Virus record (IMG/VR): IMGVR_UViG_3300030389_001472
Coordinates: 1-23,082 of that record
Reading direction: 5' to 3' (one strand)
DNA from: a virus
Length of the DNA stretch: 23,082 nt
Part shown: positions 8,379 through 15,861 of the stretch, piece by piece
How the letters are laid out: each line of letters begins with the position of its first letter
How positions within the stretch are numbered: the stretch's first letter is position 1
Made by a program: the position numbers and the translations under genes
Notes under the pieces: generated by a model
Database searches by the model: none
What the model saw: only the letters and a program-made list of their open reading frames with translations
Told to the model about the DNA's origin: nothing

Positions 8379-8810
8379 ATGGCAATTTTCAACGGAACAG
8401 ACCTAGTACTTACTGTAAGTCCTAGCTCTGGTGGTAGTAATGCAAAATTGATGCATTCACAGACAGTATCGTTATCAATCAATGTTGATACGATAGACAT
8501 CTCGACTAAGGATAGTTCGGGATTTAGAGATTTATTAGGAGGACAAAAGTCTTTCAGTCTTTCGGCTGATGGTCTAATGGACTTCGCTGGTGTAGCTGGT
8601 GACACAGAGCCAGATGAGTTATTTACTCAAGCAATGGCTAGAACAGCAGTCACATTTGTTTTTGGTTTAGCTTCTCCAGCATCTGGAGACTATACTTATA
8701 GTGGCTCTGGTTTTATTACTAGTATGGAGTATTCTGCTGGAACAGAAGATGCTCCAACTTACTCTGTTTCGATAGAGGGAAGTGGTGCTTTAACTCAGAA
8801 CACTATTTAA
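8379..8810 (+). CDS. Major tail (tube) protein
   Basis: This 143-residue beta-rich protein starts MAIFNGTDLVLTV, has VDTIDISTKDSSGFRDLLGG in the middle and ends with FITSMEYSAGTEDAPTYSVS. These features match the TP901-1-type tail tube family (Phage_tail_2), whose members stack as hexamers around the tape measure. The pattern 'NVDTIDISTKDS.G..DLLGG.KS.S.S..G' is the clearest evidence. The leader (8355-8378) is A/T only. A structured intergenic element follows the gene. Confidence 0.93.
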   Translation: MAIFNGTDLVLTVSPSSGGSNAKLMHSQTVSLSINVDTIDISTKDSSGFRDLLGGQKSFSLSADGLMDFAGVAGDTEPDELFTQAMARTAVTFVFGLASPASGDYTYSGSGFITSMEYSAGTEDAPTYSVSIEGSGALTQNTI

Positions 8811-8818
8811 TAATTTCT

Positions 8819-8876
8819 TTGTTGGTTGGGGATTGTGCTACGGCACGTCTCCCAACTAGCAATTTAAAACCAACAA
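8819..8876 (+). promoter_or_regulatory. Nested inverted repeats (RNA hairpin) after the tail tube gene
   Basis: An outer perfect 9-bp stem pairs TTGTTGGTT (8819-8827) with AACCAACAA (8868-8876). Inside it, GGG (8828-8830) can pair with CCC (8851-8853), and GTGC (8835-8838) with GCAC (8843-8846) around a TACG loop of the very stable UNCG type. There is no T-run, so it is not a classic terminator. It ends four bases before the next ATG and could limit read-through, stabilise the tail-tube mRNA end, or hold down translation of the chaperone gene. Confidence 0.6.
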
Positions 8877-8879
8877 GAT

Positions 8880-9230
8880 ATGTACGAAGTAGTTATAATA
8901 AACGGAAAGGATTACCCAGTAAGATTTGGAATGAACTCGTTAAGGTTATTCTGTAAAGATACTGGAAGGAGTTTAGCTGACTTAGATAAGCTAGGAGAGG
9001 GTATGAGCTTAGATGATGCTTGTTATCTAATCCTAAACGGAATAAAAGACGGCTCTAGAGTGAGTGGTCAAGAATGTTCTTTAAATGTTGATGATGTCGC
9101 TGACTTGCTAGACGAGGATTTTGAGGCTTTGAATAAAGTGTTAGAAGTATTCTCAGAACAATTCTCTGCAAAATTTGGAACGGAGGGAAACGACAAAGCC
9201 ACGAAGAAAGTGGCAAAGAAGAAGAAGTAA
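8880..9230 (+). CDS. Tail assembly chaperone G
   Basis: This 116-residue protein occupies the place of lambda gpG, between the tail tube and tape measure genes. Chaperones of this type coat the tape measure before the tube polymerises. It is acidic and helical (GMNSLRLFCKDTGRSLADLD, then DVADLLDEDFEALNKVLEVF) and ends in a Lys-rich tail KKVAKKKK. It contains a slippery heptamer at codons 103-104, after which a fraction of ribosomes should move to the -1 frame and make GT. The assignment rests on position, size and the frameshift architecture. Confidence 0.87.
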   Translation: MYEVVIINGKDYPVRFGMNSLRLFCKDTGRSLADLDKLGEGMSLDDACYLILNGIKDGSRVSGQECSLNVDDVADLLDEDFEALNKVLEVFSEQFSAKFGTEGNDKATKKVAKKKK

Positions 9231-9556
9231 CTTGGGATAAGTTAGAGACAGTTGCTTATGGTCTTGGCTTATTACCTAAAGACTTTTGGAATCTAACTTT
9301 TCACGAGTTTCTATGTACTCAAAAAGGTATTAATGACCGATTTGAATTAGAACAACGTCAAGAGTGGGAACGAGTGCGATGGTTGGCTTGTGTTAATTTA
9401 CAACCACACACTAAGAAAGGACAAAACCTAACTCCCCAGAAACTTGTTAAGTTTGATTGGGAAAAAAAGAAAGTTAAAACCGACATCGAGAAACAAAAGA
9501 AAAGAGCAGAATATGTTAAAAAGAAATACGAATTGCTAAATAAAGACAATGGCTGA
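8880..9556 (+). CDS. Tail assembly chaperone GT, product of -1 frameshift
   Basis: The -1 frame is open from 9137 to the TGA at 9554-9556. Slippage at 9185-9191 would join residues 1-104 of G to 121 further residues, about 225 in total. The extension includes TWDKLETVAYGLGLLPKDFW followed by NLTFHEF, which resembles phage tail chaperone T domains with a 'PxdFWxlT..E' pattern. It ends in a basic coiled-coil-like stretch (VKTDIEKQKKRAEYVKKKYE). A free-standing start inside it (ATG 9374) would remove the conserved part, so fusion is the better model. The end overlaps the tape measure start by 8 nt. Confidence 0.88.
9185..9214 (+). promoter_or_regulatory. -1 ribosomal frameshift signal: GGGAAAC plus hairpin
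   Basis: GGGAAAC at 9185-9191 lies in the zero frame as G GGA AAC, exactly the X-XXY-YYZ arrangement, and differs from the lambda G-GT site (GGGAAAG) only in the last base. Six bases downstream, GCCAC (9198-9202) and GTGGC (9210-9214) form a perfect 5-bp stem with a 7-nt loop, a usual place for a stimulatory structure. The zero-frame stop comes 37 nt after the heptamer. Confidence 0.88.
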
Positions 9557-11390
9557 GAAGAATTTAAGTATTAAGTTATCGTTGAACGATAAGCAATTTA
9601 TGAGCGGATTGAGGAAAGCATCCTCATCTATGAAGCGATTCGGCAAATCAATGCAAAAGACTGGTAAAAATCTTAGCAGGAATTTGACTTTGCCAATCTT
9701 AGCATTTGGAGCTGCAAGTGTAAAAGCATTTGATAAACAACAAAAAGCCTTAGCACAAGTTGAGTCTGGTTTAAGAAGTACTGGCAACGCTGCTGGATTT
9801 ACTTCTGAGCAACTTCAAAAGATGGCTGCTGACTTACAAGGAAAGACCATATTTGGTGATGAGGTTATATTAAAAGATGCAACTGCTCAACTCCTTACAT
9901 TTACTAATATTAGTGGAGAGCAATTTGCACGAACTCAAGTAGCTGCTTTAGATTTAGCAACTCGACTTGATGGAGATTTAAAGTCAGCAAGTATTCAATT
10001 AGGTAAGGCTTTGAATGACCCAGTCGCTAATCTATCAGCTCTAAGTCGTAGTGGTATTCAATTCTCAGAAGAACAGAAAGCTACAATAAAATCTCTAGCT
10101 GAAACTAATAGACTAGCAGATGCGCAGACTTTAATATTAGATGAACTAAACAAACAATATGGAGGAAGCGCTGAAGCTGCTGCACAAGCTGGTATTGGTG
10201 GAATACAACAACTACAAAACTCTCTTGGAGATTTAGGAGAAGAATTTGGTAAAATTATTTCTGACAATATAGGTCCATTTGTAGAAAAAGTCAAAGGTCT
10301 TGTTGGATTTTTAAGAGGTTTGACAGATGAACAAAAAAAGACAATAGTCCAAGTTGCTGGTTTTGCTGCTGCATTAGGTCCAGCTATTTTCTTACTTGGT
10401 AAAATAACCACTGCCGTTGGAGGTCTATTAAAGATTATAAGAACATTAGGAGTAGTTATGGCAGCTAATCCAATTGGATTAATAGCAACTGCAATAGCTG
10501 GTCTTGTAGCTGGTATAGCTTTTCTAGCAACATCTTCAAGTGAAACTGCCGTCAATATTAGAAACTTCTTTAGAAAGATGGCTAACGGAGTTATTGAGGC
10601 TATCAATCAAATGATAAAAGCAATCAATAAAATACCTGGACTAGATATTGATTTGATAGACACCTTAGACCTTGAGGAATTTAAAAAAGAGGTCAAAGAT
10701 ACAACTGATGGCGTTGATAATCTTACTAAATCAATAAATGCAATTCCAAAGAAAACAACTATTACAATAGAAAGGAGTGCAGCACCTGGTAGAATAGAAC
10801 CAAAAAAACCTGGACAAATTTCAACTGATTCATCACTACCAACAACTTTAGAAGGAGTTGATACTCCAGAATTTACAGAAAATGTTGTTAGTGAATTTGA
10901 TTTAGCACAAAATAAACTTAAAGAAACTGCTAGTGTTTTTGAAAGTACTTTTGGTTCAATGGCAAACGCTGCTGATGCTTCTTTTTCTGATATTGCAAGG
11001 TCAGCAGCAAATGCAGCTAGAGAAGTAATAAAGGCAGCATTAGCAGAAGCAATAGCAAAACAAATATCTAATATTTTATTTTCTGTACCATTTCCTTTGA
11101 ATTTAGCTTTAGCAGCTGGTGCTGGTGTAGCAGTTGGTGCATTATTTGATAAAGCCATCCCAGCCTTTGCTGATGGTGGTATGGTTACTGGAGCTACTCT
11201 TGGTCTTGTTGGAGAAGGACCAGGAACATCAATGTCTAATCCAGAAGTCATAGCTCCACTAGATAAACTTAAATCAATGATTGGTGAAGGTCAAGGTAGT
11301 GTTGAGGTATTTGGTCGTATAAGTGGCTCAGACATATTAATAAGCTCAGACAGAGCAAGAAAGAACAGAGATAGAACAAGAGGGTACTAA
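9549..11390 (+). CDS. Tail tape measure protein
   Basis: This 613-residue protein sets tail length and may help DNA cross the cell envelope. It begins MAEKNLSIKLSLNDKQFMSG and continues with the amphipathic start usual for tape measures. Long Ala/Gln-rich helical stretches follow, with two hydrophobic segments at about 266-286 and 299-327. The C-terminal ADGGMVTGATLGLVGEGPG followed by EVIAPLDKL is a common tape measure ending. At roughly 0.15 nm per residue, the usual rule of thumb, the tail would be about 90 nm. The start ATG overlaps the GT stop. Confidence 0.95.
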   Translation: MAEKNLSIKLSLNDKQFMSGLRKASSSMKRFGKSMQKTGKNLSRNLTLPILAFGAASVKAFDKQQKALAQVESGLRSTGNAAGFTSEQLQKMAADLQGKTIFGDEVILKDATAQLLTFTNISGEQFARTQVAALDLATRLDGDLKSASIQLGKALNDPVANLSALSRSGIQFSEEQKATIKSLAETNRLADAQTLILDELNKQYGGSAEAAAQAGIGGIQQLQNSLGDLGEEFGKIISDNIGPFVEKVKGLVGFLRGLTDEQKKTIVQVAGFAAALGPAIFLLGKITTAVGGLLKIIRTLGVVMAANPIGLIATAIAGLVAGIAFLATSSSETAVNIRNFFRKMANGVIEAINQMIKAINKIPGLDIDLIDTLDLEEFKKEVKDTTDGVDNLTKSINAIPKKTTITIERSAAPGRIEPKKPGQISTDSSLPTTLEGVDTPEFTENVVSEFDLAQNKLKETASVFESTFGSMANAADASFSDIARSAANAAREVIKAALAEAIAKQISNILFSVPFPLNLALAAGAGVAVGALFDKAIPAFADGGMVTGATLGLVGEGPGTSMSNPEVIAPLDKLKSMIGEGQGSVEVFGRISGSDILISSDRARKNRDRTRGY

Positions 11391-14341
11391 TGGCAAGAAA
11401 TAAAAAATTCTTATTACAGTTTCAAACGGATAATGGCACTTTTTATAAGATAGAAGTATTTGATAACGATTCGGCTGATACTGAGCTTTTTCAACCAAAG
11501 TTAGGCAGCGATGGATTTAGTTTAACTTATCAAACAGATACAGATAATAGATTTACTGCTTTAATACCTAGTGAAGTAAAATTTGATATTTATATAGAAA
11601 ATGATGACCAAGAAGATGAGATTATCAATATCCGTCACGCCACTTATGGACAATATGATGTTGGTATTTACAAAAGTTTAGATGATTCTTCTTATGATTT
11701 GTATTGGGCTGGTGTGATTTTAAATGATATATCAAATGAAAAAGATGTTGATTATCCACGAGGAGTAACATTAACTGCAATAGACGGATTAGCAGCTCTT
11801 AAAGATAAACCATTTAATGAGGATGTCGGCTATAATACACCATCATCATTTCAAGTGATTGCTTATTTTAAAAATGCTTTTAGGTTACAGATTCCTTGGA
11901 CTGATAATTACATTAATGCTGGTGCAAATTTAGTAAAAACTTATATCAATTGGTCTACTGATTCAGCTGGTTATGTTGCACACAGAGACCCATTAAATTT
12001 CAGTAGGTTTAATTTTATGGCTTTTGTTGATGTTAATGAAGATGACGGAACAAAAGAGTTCAAAGATACATTCTTTTTATTAGACTCAATATGTAAAAGT
12101 TTTTGTGCAAGATGTTTCTTTAGTGAGGGTACTTGGCACATTGTAAGTGTAAATAACTATGATAAATGGCTTACTCCTTTCACAAATTTTGTAAGAACAT
12201 ATGACAATTCTGGCTCAGTAAATCTTGTTTCATCTGGTTCAGTTTCAGAAAATGAGATAGAGGGAAGTGGTAGCTTACACGATTCAATTTTAAGATTTGG
12301 AGCTGATTTTGGTATGCTACCAGTTCTAAAAGAAGTGAAAGGTCAGTATGCTCATTTAAGTCCTTTTGATATACCATTTATAAGTTATAACAATAATAGT
12401 AACACCTCAACAGATTACGAATTTAGCTCTAACGAGATTCCGATTTGGAATGGTTATAGATATAACAATGTTAATTATACTGGCTCAAGTTATGGTTTTA
12501 ATCTAGCATCTAGCGACAAGCTCATTATTAATTTAGGAACTGTTGCTGCTATAACTGGCTCTAGTATTTTAATTAATAGAGACTTTCAAATTATTAGAGA
12601 TGGTGCAGTTGATTTTAGTGATGTTACTGGAGCAAATGACAATGTTTTATTAAATTTAGCTTTAAGATTTAGACTGGTTGGAAATTCTGGTACTACACAT
12701 TATTTTGTTCTAAATAATAGTGGAAACACAGATTGGATTACTACAAATATACATCCAATTACACAAATTGTTGGTCCAGAATTATTACAAGCAAGTTCAG
12801 TTAATAATAATGATTTTATAAATGTAAACGTACAAACAACGGAGCTTCCAGAAAGTGGACAATTATTTTTTGAGGCTTATGCTAAATGTTACTATAACAA
12901 CTATGCTAGTGTCCCTTCTAGCTCTTCACAAATAGAAATACTCAACACAACTTCAACTATTGACCCAACAAAAATACTAATATTTTCTGCTCCAGAAAAT
13001 GACGAAAATAAAGGCATAAAATATTTATTAAATAATGAGATTATTTCTTCTAAGTTTTTTATTTCTAATAATGCTCCTGGAGGAACAATTATTAATGATG
13101 GAGCAAAATTAGAATTGGATGAGAGCTTTTTTGGAACTGGTCCAACAAGTGGTGCAGTTGGAAGATTAGAAACATTTGATTTTTCTAATTCATCATTTGA
13201 CGATGGTACTAATGCAACTTGGAAAGCATTTGGAACTGGTACTGGTGTAGAGTTTACTCAATTACAAGTAAATCAAGTCTTAAAAGGACAGATGAACGGG
13301 GCTAGAATATTCAACGGCAGTTTAAAGATAACTAATAAAAATCATCCATATAATTTTTTGAATGGATTACGTGTAGGTGGAACTGGACACGATTTTGCTC
13401 CATATCAAGTAACTTATAATGCAAATCAAGAGGTTTGGAGTGGAGTGTGGTATGAAGCAAACTTAAGTACTAACACACAAACTACGTCAAATGGTGTAAT
13501 TTCAGATAAACCAGATAGTGTAGGAGTTGTACCAACACTAGACAACTTTTTGAATAATATATCTCTTGGAGTTACTTCAGCCGATACTACTAGCTTGACA
13601 TTGACTTCCATAGGTCTAATACCAGCAGACGGTAATGAAAAAATTATAAAGTCTGGAGATGTTGTTAATGTAATTTGTTCTGATACTGGAGCTTTGAAAC
13701 AATTTACGACTAACGCTGATGTGAATCAAAAAGGAGGAAGTTTACAATTTGCATCAACAACAATTGACCAGATAATACCAGCTGGAAGCTTAGTGATGAT
13801 GAATAGGGAAAAGCTATACGAAAGAACTCACTCAAGTTTTCAATATATTACTTTTTCTAGTCAAGCAGCTGCACAAGCAGAATGGATTACCGTTAGTTCA
13901 TCTGGTATATCTAACCACACTTGGAATACAGTTACAACTGACACTGGTACAACGGTGAATGTAAGTCAATTAACGAATATATCAACTGCTATCCAATCTG
14001 TTGGAATTGTTGTACCTTTCGATTGTGAATTAATAGGAGTAAGAGCAATAATATACAGAGTCGGTAATTTTCAAACTGCTGTTGGTCTATTTTGTGGAAC
14101 TCCAGCCTATAATGACAATGCTACGCAAAACTTTACATTAAGAGCTTATGCTGCTGCCGATAATTCTGCTGGTCCTGACTCTAATTATAGTCAAAGACCA
14201 GTAAAAGCTGAGGATTTGACAAGGTCAAAATCTTTATCAGCTGGAGACATAATAATACCAGCTTTTAATAGTGTAACAGATGATGGAGGTAATGCTAGAA
14301 TCACATACACAATAGTACTAAAAACACTAAAACTATTATGA
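11390..14341 (+). CDS. Large tail-tip protein, probable hub plus host-recognition region
   Basis: This 983-residue protein follows the tape measure directly (TAATG junction). The N-terminal 150 residues are beta-rich (MARNKKFLLQFQTDNGTFYK onward, with YQTDTDNRFTALIPSEVKFD and GVTLTAIDGLAALKDKPFNE), which suits a baseplate hub or distal tail role. The middle and C-terminal parts are long Asn/Ser/Thr/Gly-rich beta stretches with little charge, as in phage adhesins. No separate fibre gene is seen, so this single protein may combine hub and receptor binding. The family is not recognised with certainty; the tail assignment comes from position, size and composition. Confidence 0.75.
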   Translation: MARNKKFLLQFQTDNGTFYKIEVFDNDSADTELFQPKLGSDGFSLTYQTDTDNRFTALIPSEVKFDIYIENDDQEDEIINIRHATYGQYDVGIYKSLDDSSYDLYWAGVILNDISNEKDVDYPRGVTLTAIDGLAALKDKPFNEDVGYNTPSSFQVIAYFKNAFRLQIPWTDNYINAGANLVKTYINWSTDSAGYVAHRDPLNFSRFNFMAFVDVNEDDGTKEFKDTFFLLDSICKSFCARCFFSEGTWHIVSVNNYDKWLTPFTNFVRTYDNSGSVNLVSSGSVSENEIEGSGSLHDSILRFGADFGMLPVLKEVKGQYAHLSPFDIPFISYNNNSNTSTDYEFSSNEIPIWNGYRYNNVNYTGSSYGFNLASSDKLIINLGTVAAITGSSILINRDFQIIRDGAVDFSDVTGANDNVLLNLALRFRLVGNSGTTHYFVLNNSGNTDWITTNIHPITQIVGPELLQASSVNNNDFINVNVQTTELPESGQLFFEAYAKCYYNNYASVPSSSSQIEILNTTSTIDPTKILIFSAPENDENKGIKYLLNNEIISSKFFISNNAPGGTIINDGAKLELDESFFGTGPTSGAVGRLETFDFSNSSFDDGTNATWKAFGTGTGVEFTQLQVNQVLKGQMNGARIFNGSLKITNKNHPYNFLNGLRVGGTGHDFAPYQVTYNANQEVWSGVWYEANLSTNTQTTSNGVISDKPDSVGVVPTLDNFLNNISLGVTSADTTSLTLTSIGLIPADGNEKIIKSGDVVNVICSDTGALKQFTTNADVNQKGGSLQFASTTIDQIIPAGSLVMMNREKLYERTHSSFQYITFSSQAAAQAEWITVSSSGISNHTWNTVTTDTGTTVNVSQLTNISTAIQSVGIVVPFDCELIGVRAIIYRVGNFQTAVGLFCGTPAYNDNATQNFTLRAYAAADNSAGPDSNYSQRPVKAEDLTRSKSLSAGDIIIPAFNSVTDDGGNARITYTIVLKTLKLL

Positions 14342-14466
14342 TAAAACAAGAGATAGAAAAACTAAAAATAGATATTGAAGTCGCTATGATGTCTGGAGAT
14401 TATCAGAGTGTTGTTAAGGTATTGCAATTAATTATTGATAAAATACAAGAACTAGAAGAAAAATGA
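14338..14466 (+). CDS. 42-residue helical micro-protein
   Basis: The ATG at 14338 overlaps the tail-tip stop in an ATGA junction, and the stop overlaps the next ATG in the same way. The product (MIKQEIEKLKIDIEVAMMSG, then DYQSVVKVLQLIIDKIQELE) is almost entirely predicted helix with heptad-like spacing of Leu and Ile, so a small coiled coil is likely. No function recognised. The coupled ATGA starts on both sides are the main evidence that it is translated. Confidence 0.7.
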   Translation: MIKQEIEKLKIDIEVAMMSGDYQSVVKVLQLIIDKIQELEEK

Positions 14467-14627
14467 AAAATTTAATCAAAGAATGTGCTGACGTTCTAAC
14501 ACTAAACATAACAACATTAGCAATCAGTTTTACTAAAGTTGAAATGCTTTTAAAAATCGTTTTGTTGATTTTATCTATAATATATACAACTGACAAAATA
14601 ATTAAAAATCGTAAGAAAAATGGCTAA
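14463..14627 (+). CDS. 54-residue small membrane protein
   Basis: The ATG at 14463 overlaps the upstream stop (ATGA). A hydrophobic segment LLKIVLLILSIIYT (residues about 29-42) is long enough for one membrane span, and a basic tail (KIIKNRKKNG) follows. A second, weaker hydrophobic stretch lies at about 11-22, so a hairpin of two spans is possible. It sits just upstream of the lysis genes and could be an extra holin or antiholin, but this is inferred from place and shape only. Confidence 0.68.
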   Translation: MKNLIKECADVLTLNITTLAISFTKVEMLLKIVLLILSIIYTTDKIIKNRKKNG

Positions 14628-14751
14628 GTTAATATCAAGTAATTTTCTAGCAAAACCAAAAAAAAAGAGAAATGGCATACACTCTAAAAATAAAAGCAGA
14701 ACAAAAGGTGATGCTCAATATAAAAAACCATATAATTCACAAGGTAAATAA
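14620..14751 (+). CDS. 43-residue Lys/Arg-rich phage micro-protein
   Basis: The product reads MAKLISSNFLAKPKKKRNGI, then a region with HSKNKSRTKG and a C-terminal YKKPYNSQGK. The combination 'K-R-x-G-[IV]-H-[SA]-K-...-Y-K-[KR]-x-Y-x-x-Q-G-[KR]' resembles a short basic protein I recall from other Bacteroidetes phages near the structural/lysis junction. Its function is unknown; nucleic-acid or capsid interaction is possible from the charge. It overlaps the previous gene by 8 nt. Confidence 0.7.
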   Translation: MAKLISSNFLAKPKKKRNGIHSKNKSRTKGDAQYKKPYNSQGK

Positions 14752-14766
14752 TATAAAAAAAACACT

Positions 14767-14859
14767 ATGGAAAAATTGAAGGCTTTATTATGTATTTGTT
14801 TGTACTACATAACATTTAACAAGATTTGTTTTGGCTCTTGTAAATACTGCAAATTATAA
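14767..14859 (+). CDS. 30-residue Cys-rich hydrophobic peptide
   Basis: The reading frame from the ATG at 14767 encodes a 30-residue peptide with five Cys. A hydrophobic N-terminal half (LKALLCICLYYITF) is followed by a CFGSCKYCK cluster. Its stop shares a base with the ATG of the next gene (TAATG), which supports translation. The size is at the lower limit of what can be called from sequence alone. A membrane-anchored peptide with a metal-binding or lipid-linked Cys end would fit. Confidence 0.5.
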   Translation: MEKLKALLCICLYYITFNKICFGSCKYCKL

Positions 14860-15068
14860 TGGAAGATATTTTAAAGTTAATTGAAACATACGGAATAACA
14901 CTAGTTTTATTAATTGGTAGTTGCTATGCCTTATATAAGTTTTTTGTATTCAGTATATACGAAGTAAAAGGACAATTCTCTAAATATCACGAGAATAACG
15001 CTAAAGATATGCAATATATCAAAAGTAAGATTGACATAATATTAGAATTTATAAAAGAAAAAAAATGA
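14859..15068 (+). CDS. Holin-like protein with one membrane span and coiled-coil tail
   Basis: This 69-residue protein has an N-terminal span ITLVLLIGSCYALYKFFVFS (residues about 13-32), followed by a charged helical tail with YIKSKIDIILEFIKEKK. This layout matches small BhlA/UviB- or XhlA-like holin partners. It stands directly upstream of the endolysin gene and overlaps it by 4 nt. The role in membrane lesion formation is inferred from layout and context, not from a recognised motif. Confidence 0.7.
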   Translation: MEDILKLIETYGITLVLLIGSCYALYKFFVFSIYEVKGQFSKYHENNAKDMQYIKSKIDIILEFIKEKK

Positions 15069-15484
15069 ATTTTAATACTTGGAAGAAAAGCGTAGAAAAC
15101 ATAGAGAAAGAAATGAATTTGAAATATTTTAAGCTAAGTGAGTTTGACTCTCCAGACTCTGAAGGTAGTGGCAAGAATATGACAAGAGACTTTTTAAAAA
15201 AATTAGATAGAGCTAGAGATATTGCAAAAGTACCTTTTAAAATATCGTCTGGTTTTAGAACACCACAACACAATGTTAATTTAAGAGAGCAAGGTTATAA
15301 GGCTAGTGCTAACTCAAGCCATTTAAAAGGCTGTGCTGCTGATATAGTTTGTAAAGATAGTGGAACTAGACAAAAGATAGTAAATGCTTTAATACAAGCT
15401 GGATTTACTCGTATAGGAATAGCTAAGACTTTCATTCATTGTGATACTGATAAAGATAAAAATTATGCTATATGGCTATACTAA
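15065..15484 (+). CDS. Endolysin, M15A-type peptidase
   Basis: This 139-residue protein belongs to the peptidase M15 (D-Ala-D-Ala carboxypeptidase-like) family, which cuts peptide bonds in peptidoglycan. The zinc-site pattern is clear: SSGFRTPQHN, then SSHLKGCAADIV with His86 and Asp93, and FIHCDTD with His125. No signal peptide is seen, so release to the cell wall needs a holin. It lies between two holin-like genes and overlaps both (4 nt upstream, 13 nt downstream). Confidence 0.94.
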   Translation: MNFNTWKKSVENIEKEMNLKYFKLSEFDSPDSEGSGKNMTRDFLKKLDRARDIAKVPFKISSGFRTPQHNVNLREQGYKASANSSHLKGCAADIVCKDSGTRQKIVNALIQAGFTRIGIAKTFIHCDTDKDKNYAIWLY

Positions 15485-15861
15485 AAAAACTTTTCAGCTC
15501 TGGAGCTAAAGAGCTTGTAGATAGCGTAGGGAATGCTATTGATAAAATACACACATCAGCAGAAGAAAAAGAACTTGTCAAGGCTGAAGTAGAAAAACAC
15601 ATATTAAATTATGAGGAAAAAATACAACAAGAAGTTACAAAACGATGGGAAGCAGATATGCAAGGGAACTGGCTTTCCAAGTCCGTTCGACCTATTAGCT
15701 TACTTTTTTTGCTTTTTGTTCTTACTGTATTCACTCTCGTTGATTTTAGTTTTATTGACCTAGAGATAAAAGACTCTTGGATTGACCTTTGGCAACTATT
15801 AGCCATAACTGCTTTTGGAGCTTACTTTGGTGGTAGGTCTTACGAAAAGATAAAAAGATAA
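15472..15861 (+). CDS. Holin of the 3TM (GTA-like) type
   Basis: This 129-residue protein has a charged helical N-terminus, then WLSKSVRPISLLFLLFVLTV (about 67-86) and a second hydrophobic segment LWQLLAITAFGAYFGGRSYE (about 105-124). The order 'W...SvRP...L......' and the closing GGRS.EK are typical of the 3TM holin superfamily. Its start lies within the endolysin's last codons and its stop shares a base with the next ATG (15861). Together with the endolysin it would form the lysis unit. Confidence 0.88.
   Translation: MAILKKLFSSGAKELVDSVGNAIDKIHTSAEEKELVKAEVEKHILNYEEKIQQEVTKRWEADMQGNWLSKSVRPISLLFLLFVLTVFTLVDFSFIDLEIKDSWIDLWQLLAITAFGAYFGGRSYEKIKR

Noticed and set aside
9216-9227. AAG-repeat run (KKKK codons) as an alternative slippery site
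   Set aside because: It does not give good re-pairing of both tRNAs in the -1 frame, whereas GGGAAAC upstream does.
9374-9556. Independent 60-codon gene starting at ATG 9374
   Set aside because: The same frame is open far upstream and encodes the conserved T-like region before this ATG; the -1 frameshift explains it better.
10058-11251. Two long reverse-strand frames opposite the tape measure gene
   Set aside because: They mirror the Ala-rich codons of the tape measure gene and show low-complexity Ala/Pro/Ser composition without a promoter or family features.
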